Below the pieces are notes generated by a model. That model ran no database searches and was not told where the DNA came from. It saw only the letters and a list, made by a program, of their open reading frames with translations. A stretch of DNA of 64,000 nt. It comes from Lycium barbarum. Lineage: Eukaryota; Streptophyta; Magnoliopsida; Solanales; Solanaceae. Of the stretch, positions 35,726 through 47,299 are shown piece by piece. The stretch lies in assembly GCF_019175385.1 (NCBI RefSeq), contig NC_083338.1, forward strand, positions 66,434,884-66,498,883, read 5' to 3'. Made by a program: the position numbers and the translations under genes. Each line of letters starts with the position of its first letter. The stretch's first letter is position 1.

Positions 35726-35746
35726 AGAACCTGGCTCTAATACGAC
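35726..35746 (-). other. Degenerate primer binding site of the copia relic
   Basis: The minus strand reads GTATTAGAGCCAGGTTCTCG, resembling TGGTATCAGAGC with two changes. It sits between the gag start and the LTR end. Confidence 0.5.
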
Positions 35747-35751
35747 TTCTT

Positions 35752-36464
35752 GTTCTACACTACCTACTTCTATCCTAGTCAATACCAGATTTTGGCATAT
35801 AGGATAGAACACGTTTCTCTACCTGTTCCACGCTAGCGTTTGCAGAATAGTAAAGAACAGTGGAGTAAAAGACACATCAATTTTACGTGGAAACCACCCG
35901 GCTCACAAGGGTGAAAAAACCACGACCTACACCTCTGTAGGAATTTTCCCAACTCCACAACAACTATGCGTCTGTGCAAATTCAAGTTATAAATTTGTAA
36001 CCTAGGAAACTAACCTTTAATTCCTATGTCACTAATCTTCCTAGACTAGTAACCAACCTTCAAGTTATCCCAACTTGAAGTTGAATTTCACTAACTGTTT
36101 ATCCCTATGATTTATGCTTCAATGAAAGCGGATAAAAATACAACTAGATAAACAGCCTAATAAACAAGTCTAGACTCAAGAACTGTAAAACATAAACTCC
36201 ATAAAACAATTTGTTTAATCTTCTTCGTAGTATCAAGGTCGCACTACTGTAATCAAAACTTCTCTCAACTATGTCTTTGACAGCTTTTGCTCAACTTCTG
36301 ATTTTCTCTCTTTATAGGTGCACAAACTTTCTTCTTGGTAAGACTTGGATATATATAGCATTGAGTGCACAGCAGATCTTCAAAACCTAAACCCTTCGTC
36401 AATCGGACGATTAGTTGTAATAAGTTTGAGTTGACTTAGGATTCTTGCATTTCCATGCGGCTTC
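35752..36464 (-). repeat. Copia LTR remnant (713 bp), cut by the next LTR
   Basis: The plus strand begins TGTTCTACAC next to the PBS. The minus strand carries CTATATATATCC (about 36350) and CTATAAAGAG (about 36320), likely TATA elements. TACGTGGAAACCACC with the nearby GGGTGAAAAAACCACGACC is typical of plant copia LTR/leader DNA. It is interrupted at 36465. Confidence 0.6.
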
Positions 36465-38850
36465 TGTTACACCTCGGAAAAGTCCCCGTTCATGTACAAT
36501 GAATAGGCCAATGAAGGGTATGAGTGTGCGATGTTATACTAAGTCGGGGATGGAGATTCATAAATTTTTGGGAATAAGAAAGTTGCGGAATTTCATTCAG
36601 CCCAGTGGTCGTAAAGTGCTTTACGGCCCGTAAAGTGATTTACGGACCGTAAAGTACCATCGTCTTTCAACATTTCAAAAACTTCAACTTTCTATCCAAT
36701 GTTGAAATGGTTAAAAACCACTTGGTATACGGCCCGTAAACTGGTTTACGGATCGTAAACCTCGATCGTAAATTGCCATACTCATCAGCCAACCTTTCTG
36801 TTTTAATATGCTTAAATACGACCACACTATATGGCCCGTAAACTAGTTTACGGTCCGTAAACTGTGGTTTACGACCACTGTTCACCCCGACTATTGATCA
36901 TTAAAAATCAAACTTTGAATTATTAAAAAGGACCCAAGCCTCATTTTATTTCATTTCTCATCCATACAACTCAAGAAACCTCTAGAATATTCCAAACACT
37001 TCATCCATAGGAATTCAAGAGAATCAAAGGGGAAACTAAGATCATCAACACCAAATCCAAGCAACAAAGTGTATGAAACCTAGTTGGAGGTCATCTTCTT
37101 CAAGAAATTCCAAAAGAGGTGAAGAAGGGTTTTAGTGCTAAAGGAGTATTCTCATTCAAGGCTTGTCCAACCGTCATCTAAGGTATGTTTCATGACTATA
37201 CCATGTGATTCAAGGTATTGGAAGGCTTAGATACTTGAAATGTAGAAGAACATAGAAAATAGGCCATTATTGAGTAAAAAGGTGTCATAGTTGGGTGATA
37301 GCTAGGTTGGATCAAGAAAGTTGACATGCTATGATTATGAACCCGTTATAAATGACGTATAGACCATGGAATAGGTGTGAAGTAAGCAAAATTATGATGA
37401 TAAGCAAAAACCATAAAATGTGGAGAAATTGGAGGAAAATGGTGGATTTTGCTTAAAGTATATGAATGAGGATTGTTGCTTGCAATATCACGAGTGTTGT
37501 TGTAAATGTTTGGGAGTTGAAATAGAATGGGTAAAAAGGTATTAGAAACAAAGGAAATGCCGCCTAGTTTTCCCTAGGAATAACGATGCGTTTTCATGAT
37601 ATATTAACTAACGCTAGTCCAAATTCTCTCGTGAAGGTAACGACGTGACATCGAAGGAAGACAAGTAAATGATAGCCTAGCTAGACGATAAAGGTATGTG
37701 AGGCTAGACCCTTTTATTTCAATGGCATGAATCTTATGATATGATTTCTCTTTCGGTCCATGATTCTCCCACATTCCTGAAAACCAAGAGTCTAAGATCA
37801 TGAATAGCTATATGAGTCCAGAGATATGATATGAAGTTCTTATAAAGTAAAGGATGTTGTTCCTTGTGTACGCTCACCTTATACATTGATCCCTTCAAGG
37901 TGAGGCAGAATGTTCATGTATGTTCATAATGGAATCGAGGGTTCACGACCTTACGTCACCTCGATGGAATGCAGTTGTTCTAAAGCCTTTATGTATGTAC
38001 AATAACAAATATATTTTTATAAGCATATTATTATAAGTATTCTTATGATGAGCATATCATGATTGCATCACACCGCGCCTAGTTGGTCGGGCAGTCACCG
38101 CTAAGGCGGGCAGCTATACGGATACACCATGACCTTTTTGGCATGGGCAGACACCACTAGTGGGCGGCATGAGATGGTACCCCGGACGCGGGAGGCCTGG
38201 ACGCGGGCTAATATTATTGATTATCACACCGTTCCGATATGGACGGGCAGCTTTCATGTCACGCATATATGATATGATGATGATTATGAGTAAGACAGTA
38301 TGCATCACTTCTCTTATAATTATCATTCAGTTCCAGAAGTTCATATTGATGCGCTCATTATATTATTGTTGTCCTTCTTCATTGTTTATGCCTCTCATAC
38401 TCAGTACAATATTCGTACTGACGTCCCTTTTTTTAGATGTTGTGTTCATGCCTACAGGTAGACAGGGAGGCGAGCTCGATCTAGATTCTTAGGAGCTGTC
38501 AGCTGAGTGAAAGCACTCCATTGTTCGGAGGTGCTTATGATTATCCTTTTGACACATATGTATATTTTGGGCACGACGGAGTCTTGTTCTGTCTATTTGT
38601 ATAGTATGTCAGTCGAGGCTCGTAGATGCGCAGTGTGGGTAGTATGGTCTCGCATTTTTCATGTACATGTGCATTTATTATTTTGATATACTAAAGATCT
38701 ATATATAGATATAAAAGTATTTATGTTTAAATATAAACTATGATTTGTTTTTCATACTTTGAGTATAAATGTGATAAAAAGGGCATTAATCGAGTAAAGT
38801 GGGTAATAAAGCGAGCGGTGCTCGGTGGTTAGCCCCGGGTACCCGTCGCG
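36465..38850 (+). repeat. Gypsy LTR (5' or solo), 3' end deleted
   Basis: Starts TGTTACACC after GCTTC with no polypurine tract, so it is not a 3' LTR. It follows the E2 LTR type through the palindromes (36605-36875), the ATCGAGG/CCTCGAT hairpin with TTACGTCA (37934-37965) and the double hairpin (38402-38440). It stops at CCCGTCGCGG, about 20 bp short of the usual GTGACA end. Confidence 0.9.
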
Positions 38851-40623
38851 GAATAGACCAACGAAGGGTAAGAGTGCGTGGTGTTATACTAAGCAAGGGG
38901 TGATGATTCATGAATTTTTGGAAATGAGAAGGTTGTAGAATTTCAGCACAACCAGTGGTCGTAAATCAGTATACGGCCCCCGTAAAGTGATTTACGGACC
39001 GTATACTGCCATCGTCCTTCAGCTTGCCAAAAATCTCAACTTTCTGTTAAGTGTTGAAATGGATAAATACGACTTGGAATACGGCCCGTAAACTGGTTTA
39101 CGGACCGTAAACCTCGATCGTAAACTGCCATGCTCATCAGCCAACCTTTCTGTTTTGAACATGCTTAAATACGACCACACTATACGGTCCGTAAACTGTG
39201 GTTTACGACCACTGTTCGCCCCGATGAAGGTTCATTAAACATCAGAGTTTGTGCTCATTAAAAGGGACTTAAGCCTCATTTCATTTCATACTTCACCCCC
39301 ACAACTCAAGAGACTTCTAGAACCCTCCAAATACTTCATCCACAAGAATCCAAGAGAATCAAGGGAAAACTAAGATCATCAACACTAGATCTATGAAACA
39401 AGTGAATGAAACCTAGTTGGAAGTCATCTCCTCCAAGAAATCTCAAAAGAGGTGAAGTAGGGTTTTGGTGCAAAAGGGAGAATTCCACTCTAAGCTTGTT
39501 CCACCACCATCCAAGGTAAGTTTCACAACTATACCATGTTATTTAAGGTATTGGGAAGCTAAGATTCTTGATATGTAGGAGAACATGGAAAATGGGTTTT
39601 TGCATGAGTGAATAGTATCACCATTGAATGATAGTTGGGTGAAATCATGAAAGTTAATATGCTATGATTATGAATACATTATAAATGACGTTTTGACCAT
39701 GAAATAAGTGCGACGCATGAGTAAAAGTGACGATTAGCTAAAACCACTAAATATGGAGAAATTGGAGGAAATTGGTGGATTTCGCTAAACGTATATAAAT
39801 GATGATTGCTGATTTCTATATTGGGGATATTGTTGCGAATGTTTCGGAGCTGAAATAGAATATGGGAAACGTAGTATAAACAAAGGCAATGCTGCCCAAT
39901 TTTCCCTAGAAATAGTAGTCCGTTCTTATAATTGCTTAGCTAACGACGACATGAATTCTATTGAAGGTATATACACGTGCAATAAAGGAAGAACGAGCAA
40001 GCGATAAGAATAGTAAACGTCAAAGGTATGTTAAGGCTAGTCCCCTTCTTTCTAAAGGCATGATCCTTCTGTTATAAATCTTTGTGTCGTACTCATAATA
40101 TGATTGAATCCATAAATGTTCAAAGCTCACGAATTTCATGATCCTTATAATGTTATTGAGTTTCTGAAGGCATGATTCCGATGCTATGGCTTCATAAATG
40201 TTTCCATATTTTCCTCGTTTTCAAAAGTTAAATATTTACGCCTCCAAGGCATAATTACTTTCCTAATAACTCATAGTTGTCTTCCCAAAATGCCGTATTT
40301 TCCCAACCAGAGGTTTATGATTCTGTGATCTCTTATGATAATAGCGATGAGCATGTTTTTATGATGATTATGATGAGATGATTTTATTCATAGAGATTTC
40401 CATGTACATGAGCTTATTATTATTATGAGGTGATTGAGCTTATTTGAAATTTATTAATTTCCTTCATTGTTGGTATTCTCACCTTATGACCCTTGTTCCT
40501 TCAAGGTGAGACAAAGCGACGATGATTATTCCATAATATAATCGGAGGTTACCGACCTTACGTCACTCCGATAGAGCTACAGCCTTTCCTTGGGCTCTCG
40601 TGCATGCTATGTATACTATATAA

Positions 40624-40624
40624 G

Positions 40625-40685
<61 letters not shown>
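40624..40685. repeat. (TA)n(TG)n compound microsatellite
   Basis: About 13 TA units followed by about 14 TG units, downstream of the TTACGTCA hairpin in the E4 LTR. Confidence 0.97.
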
Positions 40686-40687
<2 letters not shown>

Positions 40688-41044
40688 TCAGGGGACATGG
40701 GGAAGGTGAGGCGCTATAGACGCATAGCCACCTGGACAGCTGGCATATCATGATTTCATCCCGGACGCGGGGTGCCCGGACGCTGGGTGCCCGGACGCGG
40801 GATATATGGGTTATGGATCGGGTCGTACGTTCCTCGGCACTAACATATTATATTTATGGATCGGGCCATACGTTCCTCGGCACTAACATTGTATTGATAT
40901 ATGGATCGGGCTGCACGTTCCGCAGCAAAGCACTATTATGCATGCATGGATCCGCCTTAAGAGGCAAGCAGTTATTGGTTATCTTCTTGTTTTACGTTAC
41001 TTTCTTTTTCTTACCTTATTTCTTAGATGTATGCCTTACATACT

Positions 41045-41083
41045 CAGTACAATGCTCGTACTGACATCCTTTTCTTTGGATGT
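41045..41083 (+). promoter_or_regulatory. Conserved LTR double hairpin, E4 5' LTR
   Basis: CAGTAC/GTACTG arms, then ACATCC (41064-41069) with GGATGT (41078-41083), a perfect 6-bp stem. Both arms differ from the ACGTCC/GGACGT of E7, keeping the pairing. Confidence 0.65.
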
Positions 41084-41468
41084 TGTGTTCATGCCCACGG
41101 GTAGACAAGAAAGCGGTCCAGACTAATAGGAGTTACCAGCTGAGCTGAGGAGCACTCCATCTTCCGGAGGTGCTAAATGTTTGATTCTTTTGTGTATATA
41201 TTGTGTATTTCACTCAATAGAGGCTCTTAGGTGCTCGATGTGGGTTGTGTGGTTCCATGACGTGGGTAGTGTGCATGTGTATAAGTATATTGAAATATGA
41301 TTGTCTATCAGAGTGTTATATTTTGTAATGGAAAGCAGATCTCCCCCTTAAAGTTAACAGGAAATCGATAAGGGACTTTGGAATAGATTAAGAAAATGAT
41401 AGCACGAGCGGTGCTAGGTGGTTAGCCCCGGGTACTCGTCGCGGCCCCTAGCGGGGTCGTGACAGAAG

Positions 41469-41480
41469 TGGTATCAGAGC
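41469..41480 (+). other. E4 primer binding site (initiator tRNA-Met)
   Basis: TGGTATCAGAGC, an exact 12-base match, four bases after the LTR end. Confidence 0.96.
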
Positions 41481-41522
41481 AGTTCGTCCTAGGGAGTGTC
41501 TACGAGCCGTGTCTAGTAGAAT

Positions 41523-41562
41523 CTTGTTTATCGGTGTGTTATGCACCACATCTATAAACAGG
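41523..41562 (+). promoter_or_regulatory. E4 leader hairpin (putative dimerisation signal)
   Basis: Outer arms CTTGTTTAT (41523-41531) and ATAAACAGG (41554-41562) pair over 9 bp with one wobble. Inner GTGTG (41534-41538) and CACAT (41547-41551) enclose the 8-nt loop TTATGCAC, whose palindromic core is TGCA. Confidence 0.65.
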
Positions 41563-41677
41563 AGGCTACCGGGCATTTAGGAAAGTTGACCATCCTTCTT
41601 CTTAATAGATCGTGCGATAGAGCTGTGTTATAAGATTATTCCTCCTCTAATGGTGCGTTATAATTTCAGCTAAGCTG

Positions 41678-42472
41678 ATGAAAAGAAAAGCTACGGCGGC
41701 CCAGAAGGGCAAGATGGTGGTTGAAGAAAGGCTTGATCGAGGGTCGTCTATAGATATAGAGGAAAGTGGACCCCAGAATAAGGCCCCACCTCGATGTTCC
41801 CATACTCCGTCCACATTTGAGGATCAGAGGGGAGCCTCGATCTTAGCTCCAGTACCCCCCGTTCCTTCACAAGATACCGCGGGCCAAGAGATGAGACTGG
41901 CCATTCTTTTACTGACTCAATTGGTAGCCGCTCAGACTCAGCGGCAGAATGCGGGTCACGATGACAGGGGTTGAAGAAAGGGAGTTAATTATTTTGGGTC
42001 CGACCATGAGATTAGAGATGCTCCTCCGCAGTTTCCCAGACCCAGATTTGATGGACCTACTTATTCAAGTTCATCCCAGAGTCTCAGAGTTGCCAGTTCT
42101 CGGGTTCAGAGTGATTCCGGTAAGGCAAGGTCACCAGTACCATGATGTACTCAGTGTCGCAAGTTGCATCGGGGACCATGTCGACGGGGCTTGGACGTAT
42201 GTTATGTCTGTGCTCGGCCAGGTCATCTAAAATGAAATTGTCCATCGCTACATGGTAAAAGTGAGGTTCGGACTACGGGAATGGTAACGGGCTCTTCATC
42301 ATCGGCACGCCCTCCAAGGTCAAGGCCACAGGGGCTAGTAAGCAGTGGTAGAGATCGAAGAACGCCTAGTCCAAGCGGATCTCAGCATCATACCCAGGCG
42401 CTAGCCGAACGACGGGATCCTGAGTCTTCCCCTGATGTTGCTCCAGGTATATTGTTAGCACCCCTTTTATGA
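41678..42472 (+). pseudogene. E4 gag remnant: N-terminus and zinc knuckle, core deleted
   Basis: Met at 41678 opens MKRKATAAQKGK and an acidic/Pro linker to LTQLVAAQTQRQN, then the frame stops at 41972-41974. The gag core present in E1-E3 is absent. In another frame FPRPRFDG, then CTQCRKLHRGPC and CYVCARPGH can be read around 42025-42245, with TGA in place of Arg twice. After that comes RRDPESSPDV, the protease lead-in, before the reading is lost at 42472. The product could not form a particle. Confidence 0.85.
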
Positions 42473-44415
42473 TTAATGTGAATACGTGGGCAATAATCCA
42501 TACGGTAAGTGTAATGTGACTGACTAAGGAGAATAACAGGCTGAGTGCGCCTGCTTCATGAGGCTATCCCATGTTATAAGCAGGCTCGCGAACGGGATTA
42601 GGAAGTGTCACTTCATAGGGTAGATTATGATCTAGATATGATGAGCATGTAACAAGGATTGTAACGTAAAGTATAGTGAGGAAATGCCTAAGGGTGTGCC
42701 AAACCCTGCACGAATACGAGGATGAAATCAGCGAGTGAACCAGCGAGCAGCAGATGAGAAAAGCTTGAAGGACTTAGTGCAGGGAATTCTTCAATGACAG
42801 AGGCAATAGCCAGCAAAAAGGGGGAAGTCAACCTGAAAAGAATTAGAGAAAAGTGATATAGCGAAGTAGCAGTAGCCGGGGATGGCATAATTAAGAGTAT
42901 GAATGATACTTTTAGTTGGTGTAAAAGACCGAGACTATAGTAATAATAAATGACGAAAGTAGGATAATTAGTAGGAGAAGGGTCAACATGATAGTAATGA
43001 GAGGGGATGATCAGAACGAACAAAATTAGTTTCGGCAGCAAGGGATGGATTGACAAAGGTAGTATACCCTGAAGGACAAAGCGGTACTAAGTTAAGAATA
43101 TAGTCCCTCATATGAAGAGTCAAGGGTCGATTATAAACGGGAGGAACTAAGATAAGTCGAGCAGGAAGGAATAAGAGCGAGAGCATAGCAAAAGGAAATA
43201 TACGAAGTACGCGTGCCTAAGGAATAGTTGTGTGGTAATTAAAGGAGAAAGTATTTCCTACGAATGTCCTATATCAAGTTAGCACAAGTGAAGTACATGA
43301 AATAAAGGGCTGAAGAGGAAAAGATAGCCATGAGCTATGAATTTATTCTACGACGATGATGCGATGGAGTAGAGTTACAATTAATAACGATAGTGGTACA
43401 AGGTGATTATGAAACTAGTGTCAAGAGTAATTAAGAGTAAAAGAATAGAAGGTATGGGGCGTATTATTGGCGTAAGAGGTTTAAGCCCTGGAGAAACGAA
43501 GATGGCGTTACAAGCAAATCTCGAGCGCTGAAGAAGAGGGCAAGTGACATTAGATGGGTGGCGTGGATGGTTAGACCTACCACTCATGGAAGCATCCCTA
43601 TGGGGCAGGAAGTTGTTAATTGGAGTAGATTCAGATATAGACCCATAATTACTGGATGAGCTAAGTAAAAACATTTTTGCTCAGATTGCTATGTCGGGTG
43701 CAATGTTTGGTTACGAGGACTGTAAAGTGGGTACGCTAAGACGTTATACATGAACTATTACAGCCATATATTGCTGGGAACGGTATGAGAAGACGCAGTG
43801 TAGTTAGGAGTACGTGAAATCAAAATTTACAGGTACGAGTAAAACCCTTAAAAGGGGGGGGGGGGGGGGCGAATAGAGAGGATACCAGCATGGAGATTAA
43901 GATGATGAGCCTTGTGGGAGTGCGTTGACTACAGACGGTAGGATGAGGTGACGTCCAAAAACAAGAAGGAGAGGGAGCAGAGCCGTGAGTCGGCAAAGAT
44001 GGTAAAACCCCAACGACAGGTAGGGGTGAACCCACAGTTCCTTAAGATTATACTATCTCCTCATCCCTCTAAATTACGAATCCCAGATGAATTTTAGTGA
44101 AGTATGAGGCCGATCATTTAGATGTTGTGTTCCTTAAGGTTCCAAGTGGTGCAAGATAGGGAGAAAAATTACAAAACTCGGACTATGTGACATGGCTGAA
44201 GAAGAGTTGGAATCAGCTTAGGGAATACTGGTTAGTTACTATTACTCTTCCAGCAGAATGGAAACTCTCGTTTCTCTGTCCTCATATTGATTTAATGACT
44301 TCCGGGATTGAATACTCTTCTAGCCCAAATGAAAATATGACCCCGGAGAATGTTGTGAATATAGTGGGTGATGGTAGTCACAAGAAGAAGGCATGCAGGC
44401 CTGAGACACAGAATA
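42473..44415. other. E4 internal non-coding purine-rich stretch
   Basis: Plus strand is strongly A/G-rich. No domain was recognised on either strand; antisense open frames at 42688-43056 and nearby follow from base composition. A run of 16 G lies at 43854-43869. RT and RNase H, expected here, are not detectable. Confidence 0.6.
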
Positions 44416-45250
44416 ATTCATGAGATTAACATGGGTTTTATTGTAAGGTTACCCCATTCTCGAGGTAAGGACGTTAGCGAAAAGGTCATTGAGAAGGATA
44501 TTGATACTTATATGAATATGACCATGGATACGGTATACAGATGAATATGACTATGAATACGAAGACGGACATGGATACAGGTATACGGACAGATGTGTAT
44601 GAATGCGAATTGCGCAAAAAGAGTATGTAATTCGTAGATATTTACGCGTCGCCAATGAGACTAAGAGAGCACTTAGGAGAGGAATAAGAGGTAAAATAAG
44701 GATGAGGGAGTCTTGATGCCCGGGGTAAGTTGAAGGAGGGTGTATGGTAAACGGAACTGAAATGTCAAGTTGGAATTGTTGTGAGAGACAAATAGAATAA
44801 TTGCTTGGGACATGGTATAAGTACAGGTTACATACTTACTATAGAAGCTTGGGGATATGACAACCTGCGAGAGCGATAGAATCACTGAATAAAGGGGGAG
44901 TTAGGTTCCGGTACAGTAGGCCTTACGAGATCGTATGTGATGAGCTAGGTAGCTTATGAACTAGACCTATCATCTATAACCCGATACTTCCAAAACAAAA
45001 AAATGGAAATCCTATTGGAATCATGTCAATAGATAGGGGTCTAACGACAGGGAAGTGGATCCATGAAAAGGTACCCATTGCCATGTTGGATAACTACGTG
45101 TGAGGGCTTACCTAAGTAGGGAGGAAGCTTAGGCCAAAGGTTGGTGGTGAAGCAATAATCGGGAAGAAATACTAGGGAAGCCAAAGGGAATGTGGAAGCC
45201 AAGTATCTGCATCTAGTCGAATCTCCAGGAGAAGTTCATGATGATATGTA
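44416..45250 (+). pseudogene. E4 integrase and chromodomain relics
   Basis: 44420-44470 matches the first catalytic-Asp block of E2 integrase (EINM-F then LPHSRGK, with Gly in place of the Asp). 44896-44970 reads RYSRPYEIV then LGS, matching the GPY-like block. 45040-45245 matches the chromodomain tail (VPIAMLDN, then a diverged tail ending in the SP-VHD equivalent). The blocks are out of frame with each other and hold stops. They show that E4 descends from a full gag-pol element. Confidence 0.75.
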
Positions 45251-45450
45251 TGCTTAAGGTATTGTGTTACGAGGCCTTCAAGGTATGTATGCTTACTTTT
45301 TTTTTACTTTTGGGGCGTGTGTGACCATGGATATGTTGGTATTGTGTTATAGCCCTGTCAGGCAGTGTCATTGTGGGTTGTTGTGACAGGTTGGTAGTGC
45401 CATGTTACAGGGAAAAATATGGCAAAAATTTTCTAGAATTCCCGAGTGTT

Positions 45451-45472
45451 GAACATTCGAGGACGAATGTTC
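45451..45472 (+). promoter_or_regulatory. Perfect hairpin beside the E4 polypurine tract
   Basis: GAACATTCG (45451-45459), loop AGGA, CGAATGTTC (45464-45472): nine perfect pairs. It is shared with E2, E5 and E6 at the same position. Confidence 0.7.
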
Positions 45473-45473
45473 C

Positions 45474-45488
45474 AAAAGGGGGGAAGAA
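45474..45488 (+). other. E4 polypurine tract
   Basis: AAAAGGGGGGAAGAA directly before the 3' LTR start at 45489. Confidence 0.93.
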
Positions 45489-47299
45489 TGTTACACCTCG
45501 GAAAAGTCCCCGTACATGTACAAGGAATAGACCAACGAAGGGTATGAGTGAGAGGTGTTATACTAAGCAAGGGGTGATGATTCATGAATTTTTGGAAATG
45601 AGAAGGTTGTATAATTTCAGCACAGCCAGTGGTCGTAAATCAGTATACGGCCCGTAAAGTGATTTACGGACCGTATACTGCCATCGTCCTTCAGCTTGCC
45701 AAAAATCTCAACTTTCTGTTAAGAGTTGAAATGGCTAAATACGACTTGGAATACGGCCCGTATACTGGTTTACGAACCGTAAACCTCGATCGTAAACTGC
45801 CATGCTCATCAGCCAACCTTTCTGTTTTGAACATGCTTAAATACGACCACACTATACGGTCCGTAAACTGATTTATGGTCCGCAAACTGTGGTTTACGAC
45901 CACTGTTCACCCCGACGAAGGTTCATTAAACATCAGAGTTTGTGCTCATTAAAAGGGACTTAAGCCTCATTTCATTTCATACTTCACCCCCACAACTCAA
46001 GAGACTTCTAGAACCCTCCAAATACTTCATCCACAAGAATCCAAGAGAATAAAGGTAAAACTAAGATCATCAACACTAGATCTATGAAACAAGTGAATGA
46101 AACCTAGTTGGAAGTCATCTCCTCCAAGAAATCTCAAAAGAGGTGAAGTAGGGTTTTGGTGCAAAAGAGAGAATTCCACTCTAAGCTTGTTCCACCACCA
46201 TCCAAGGTAAGTTTCACAACTATACAATGTTATTTAAGGTATTGGGAAGCTAAGATGCTTGATATGTAGGAGAACATGGGAAATGGGTTTTTGCATGAGT
46301 GAATAGTATCACCATTGAATGATAGTTGGGTGAAATCATGAAAGTTAATATGCTATGATTATGAATACATTGTAAATGACGTTTTGACCATGAAATAAGT
46401 GTGACGCATAAGTAAAAGTGACAATTAGCTAAACCCACTAAATATGGAGAAATTGGAGGAAATTGGTGGATTTTGCTAAACGTATATAAATTATGATTTT
46501 TGATTTCTATATTGGGGATATTGTTGCGAATGTTTGGGAGCTGAAATGGAATATGGGAAACGTAGTATAAACAAAGGCAATGCTGCCCAATTTTCCCTAG
46601 AAATAGTAGTCCGTTCTTATAATTGCTTAGCTAACGACGACATGAATTCTATTGAAGGTATATACACGTGCAATAAAGGAAGAACGAGCAAGCGATAAGA
46701 ATAGTAAACGTCAAAGGTATGTTAAGGCTAGTCCCCTTCTTTCTAAAGGCATGATCCTTCCGTTATAAATCTTTGTGTCGTACTCATAATATGATTGAAT
46801 CCATAAATGTTCGAAGCTCACGAATCATGATCCTTATAATGTTATTGAGTTTCTGAAGGCATGATTCCGATGCTATGGCTTAATAAATGTTTCCATATTT
46901 TCCTCGTTTTCAAAAGTTAAATATTTACGCCTCCAAGGCATAATTCCTTTCCTAATAACTCAAAGTTTTCTTCCCAAAATGCCGTATTTTCCCAACCAGA
47001 GGTTTATGATTCTGCGATCTCTTATGATAACAGCGATGAGCATGTTTTTATAATGATTATGATGAGACGATTTTATTCATAGAGATTTCCATGTACATGA
47101 GCTTATTATTATTATGAGGTGATTGAGCTTATTTGAAATTTCTTAATTTCCTTCATTGTTGGTATTCTCACCTTATGACCCTTTTTCCTTCAAGGTGAGA
47201 CAAAGCGACGATGATATTCCATAATATAATTGGAGGTTACCGACCTTACGTCACTCCGATAGAGCTACAGCCTTTCCTTAGGCTCTCATGCATGCTATG
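45489..47299 (+). repeat. E4 3' LTR, first 1811 bp
   Basis: Starts TGTTACACC and follows the E4 5' LTR closely. It is cut at 47299 by E5, whose left TSD would be CTATG (47295-47299). The remaining ~0.85 kb of this LTR is not in the window. Confidence 0.94.

Larger units (their letters stand above)
38851..41464 (+). repeat. E4 5' LTR, 5' end truncated
   Basis: Begins at AATAGACCAACGAAGGG, which lies about 45 bp inside the intact 3' LTR (45489). It ends GGGGTCGTGACA. It contains the palindrome cluster (38955-39215), the ATCGGAG/CTCCGAT hairpin with TTACGTCA (40541-40572), three CCCGGACGC repeats (40758-40800) and the double hairpin (41045-41083). Confidence 0.92.
38851..47299 (+). mobile_element. 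E4: gypsy derivative with degenerate internal region
   Basis: 5' LTR (38851-41464, first ~45 bp missing), PBS, leader hairpin, gag remnant, long purine-rich non-coding stretch, integrase/chromodomain relic, polypurine tract and a 3' LTR (45489-47299) cut by E5. The LTR copies look about 98% alike by eye while the internal region has no usable gene. This suggests it was copied by another element's enzymes. Non-autonomy is inference. Confidence 0.88.

Noticed and set aside
42688..43056. 122-aa antisense frame in E4 interior
   Set aside because: The purine-rich plus strand gives a Leu/Ser/Pro-rich antisense reading with few stops, a composition effect.
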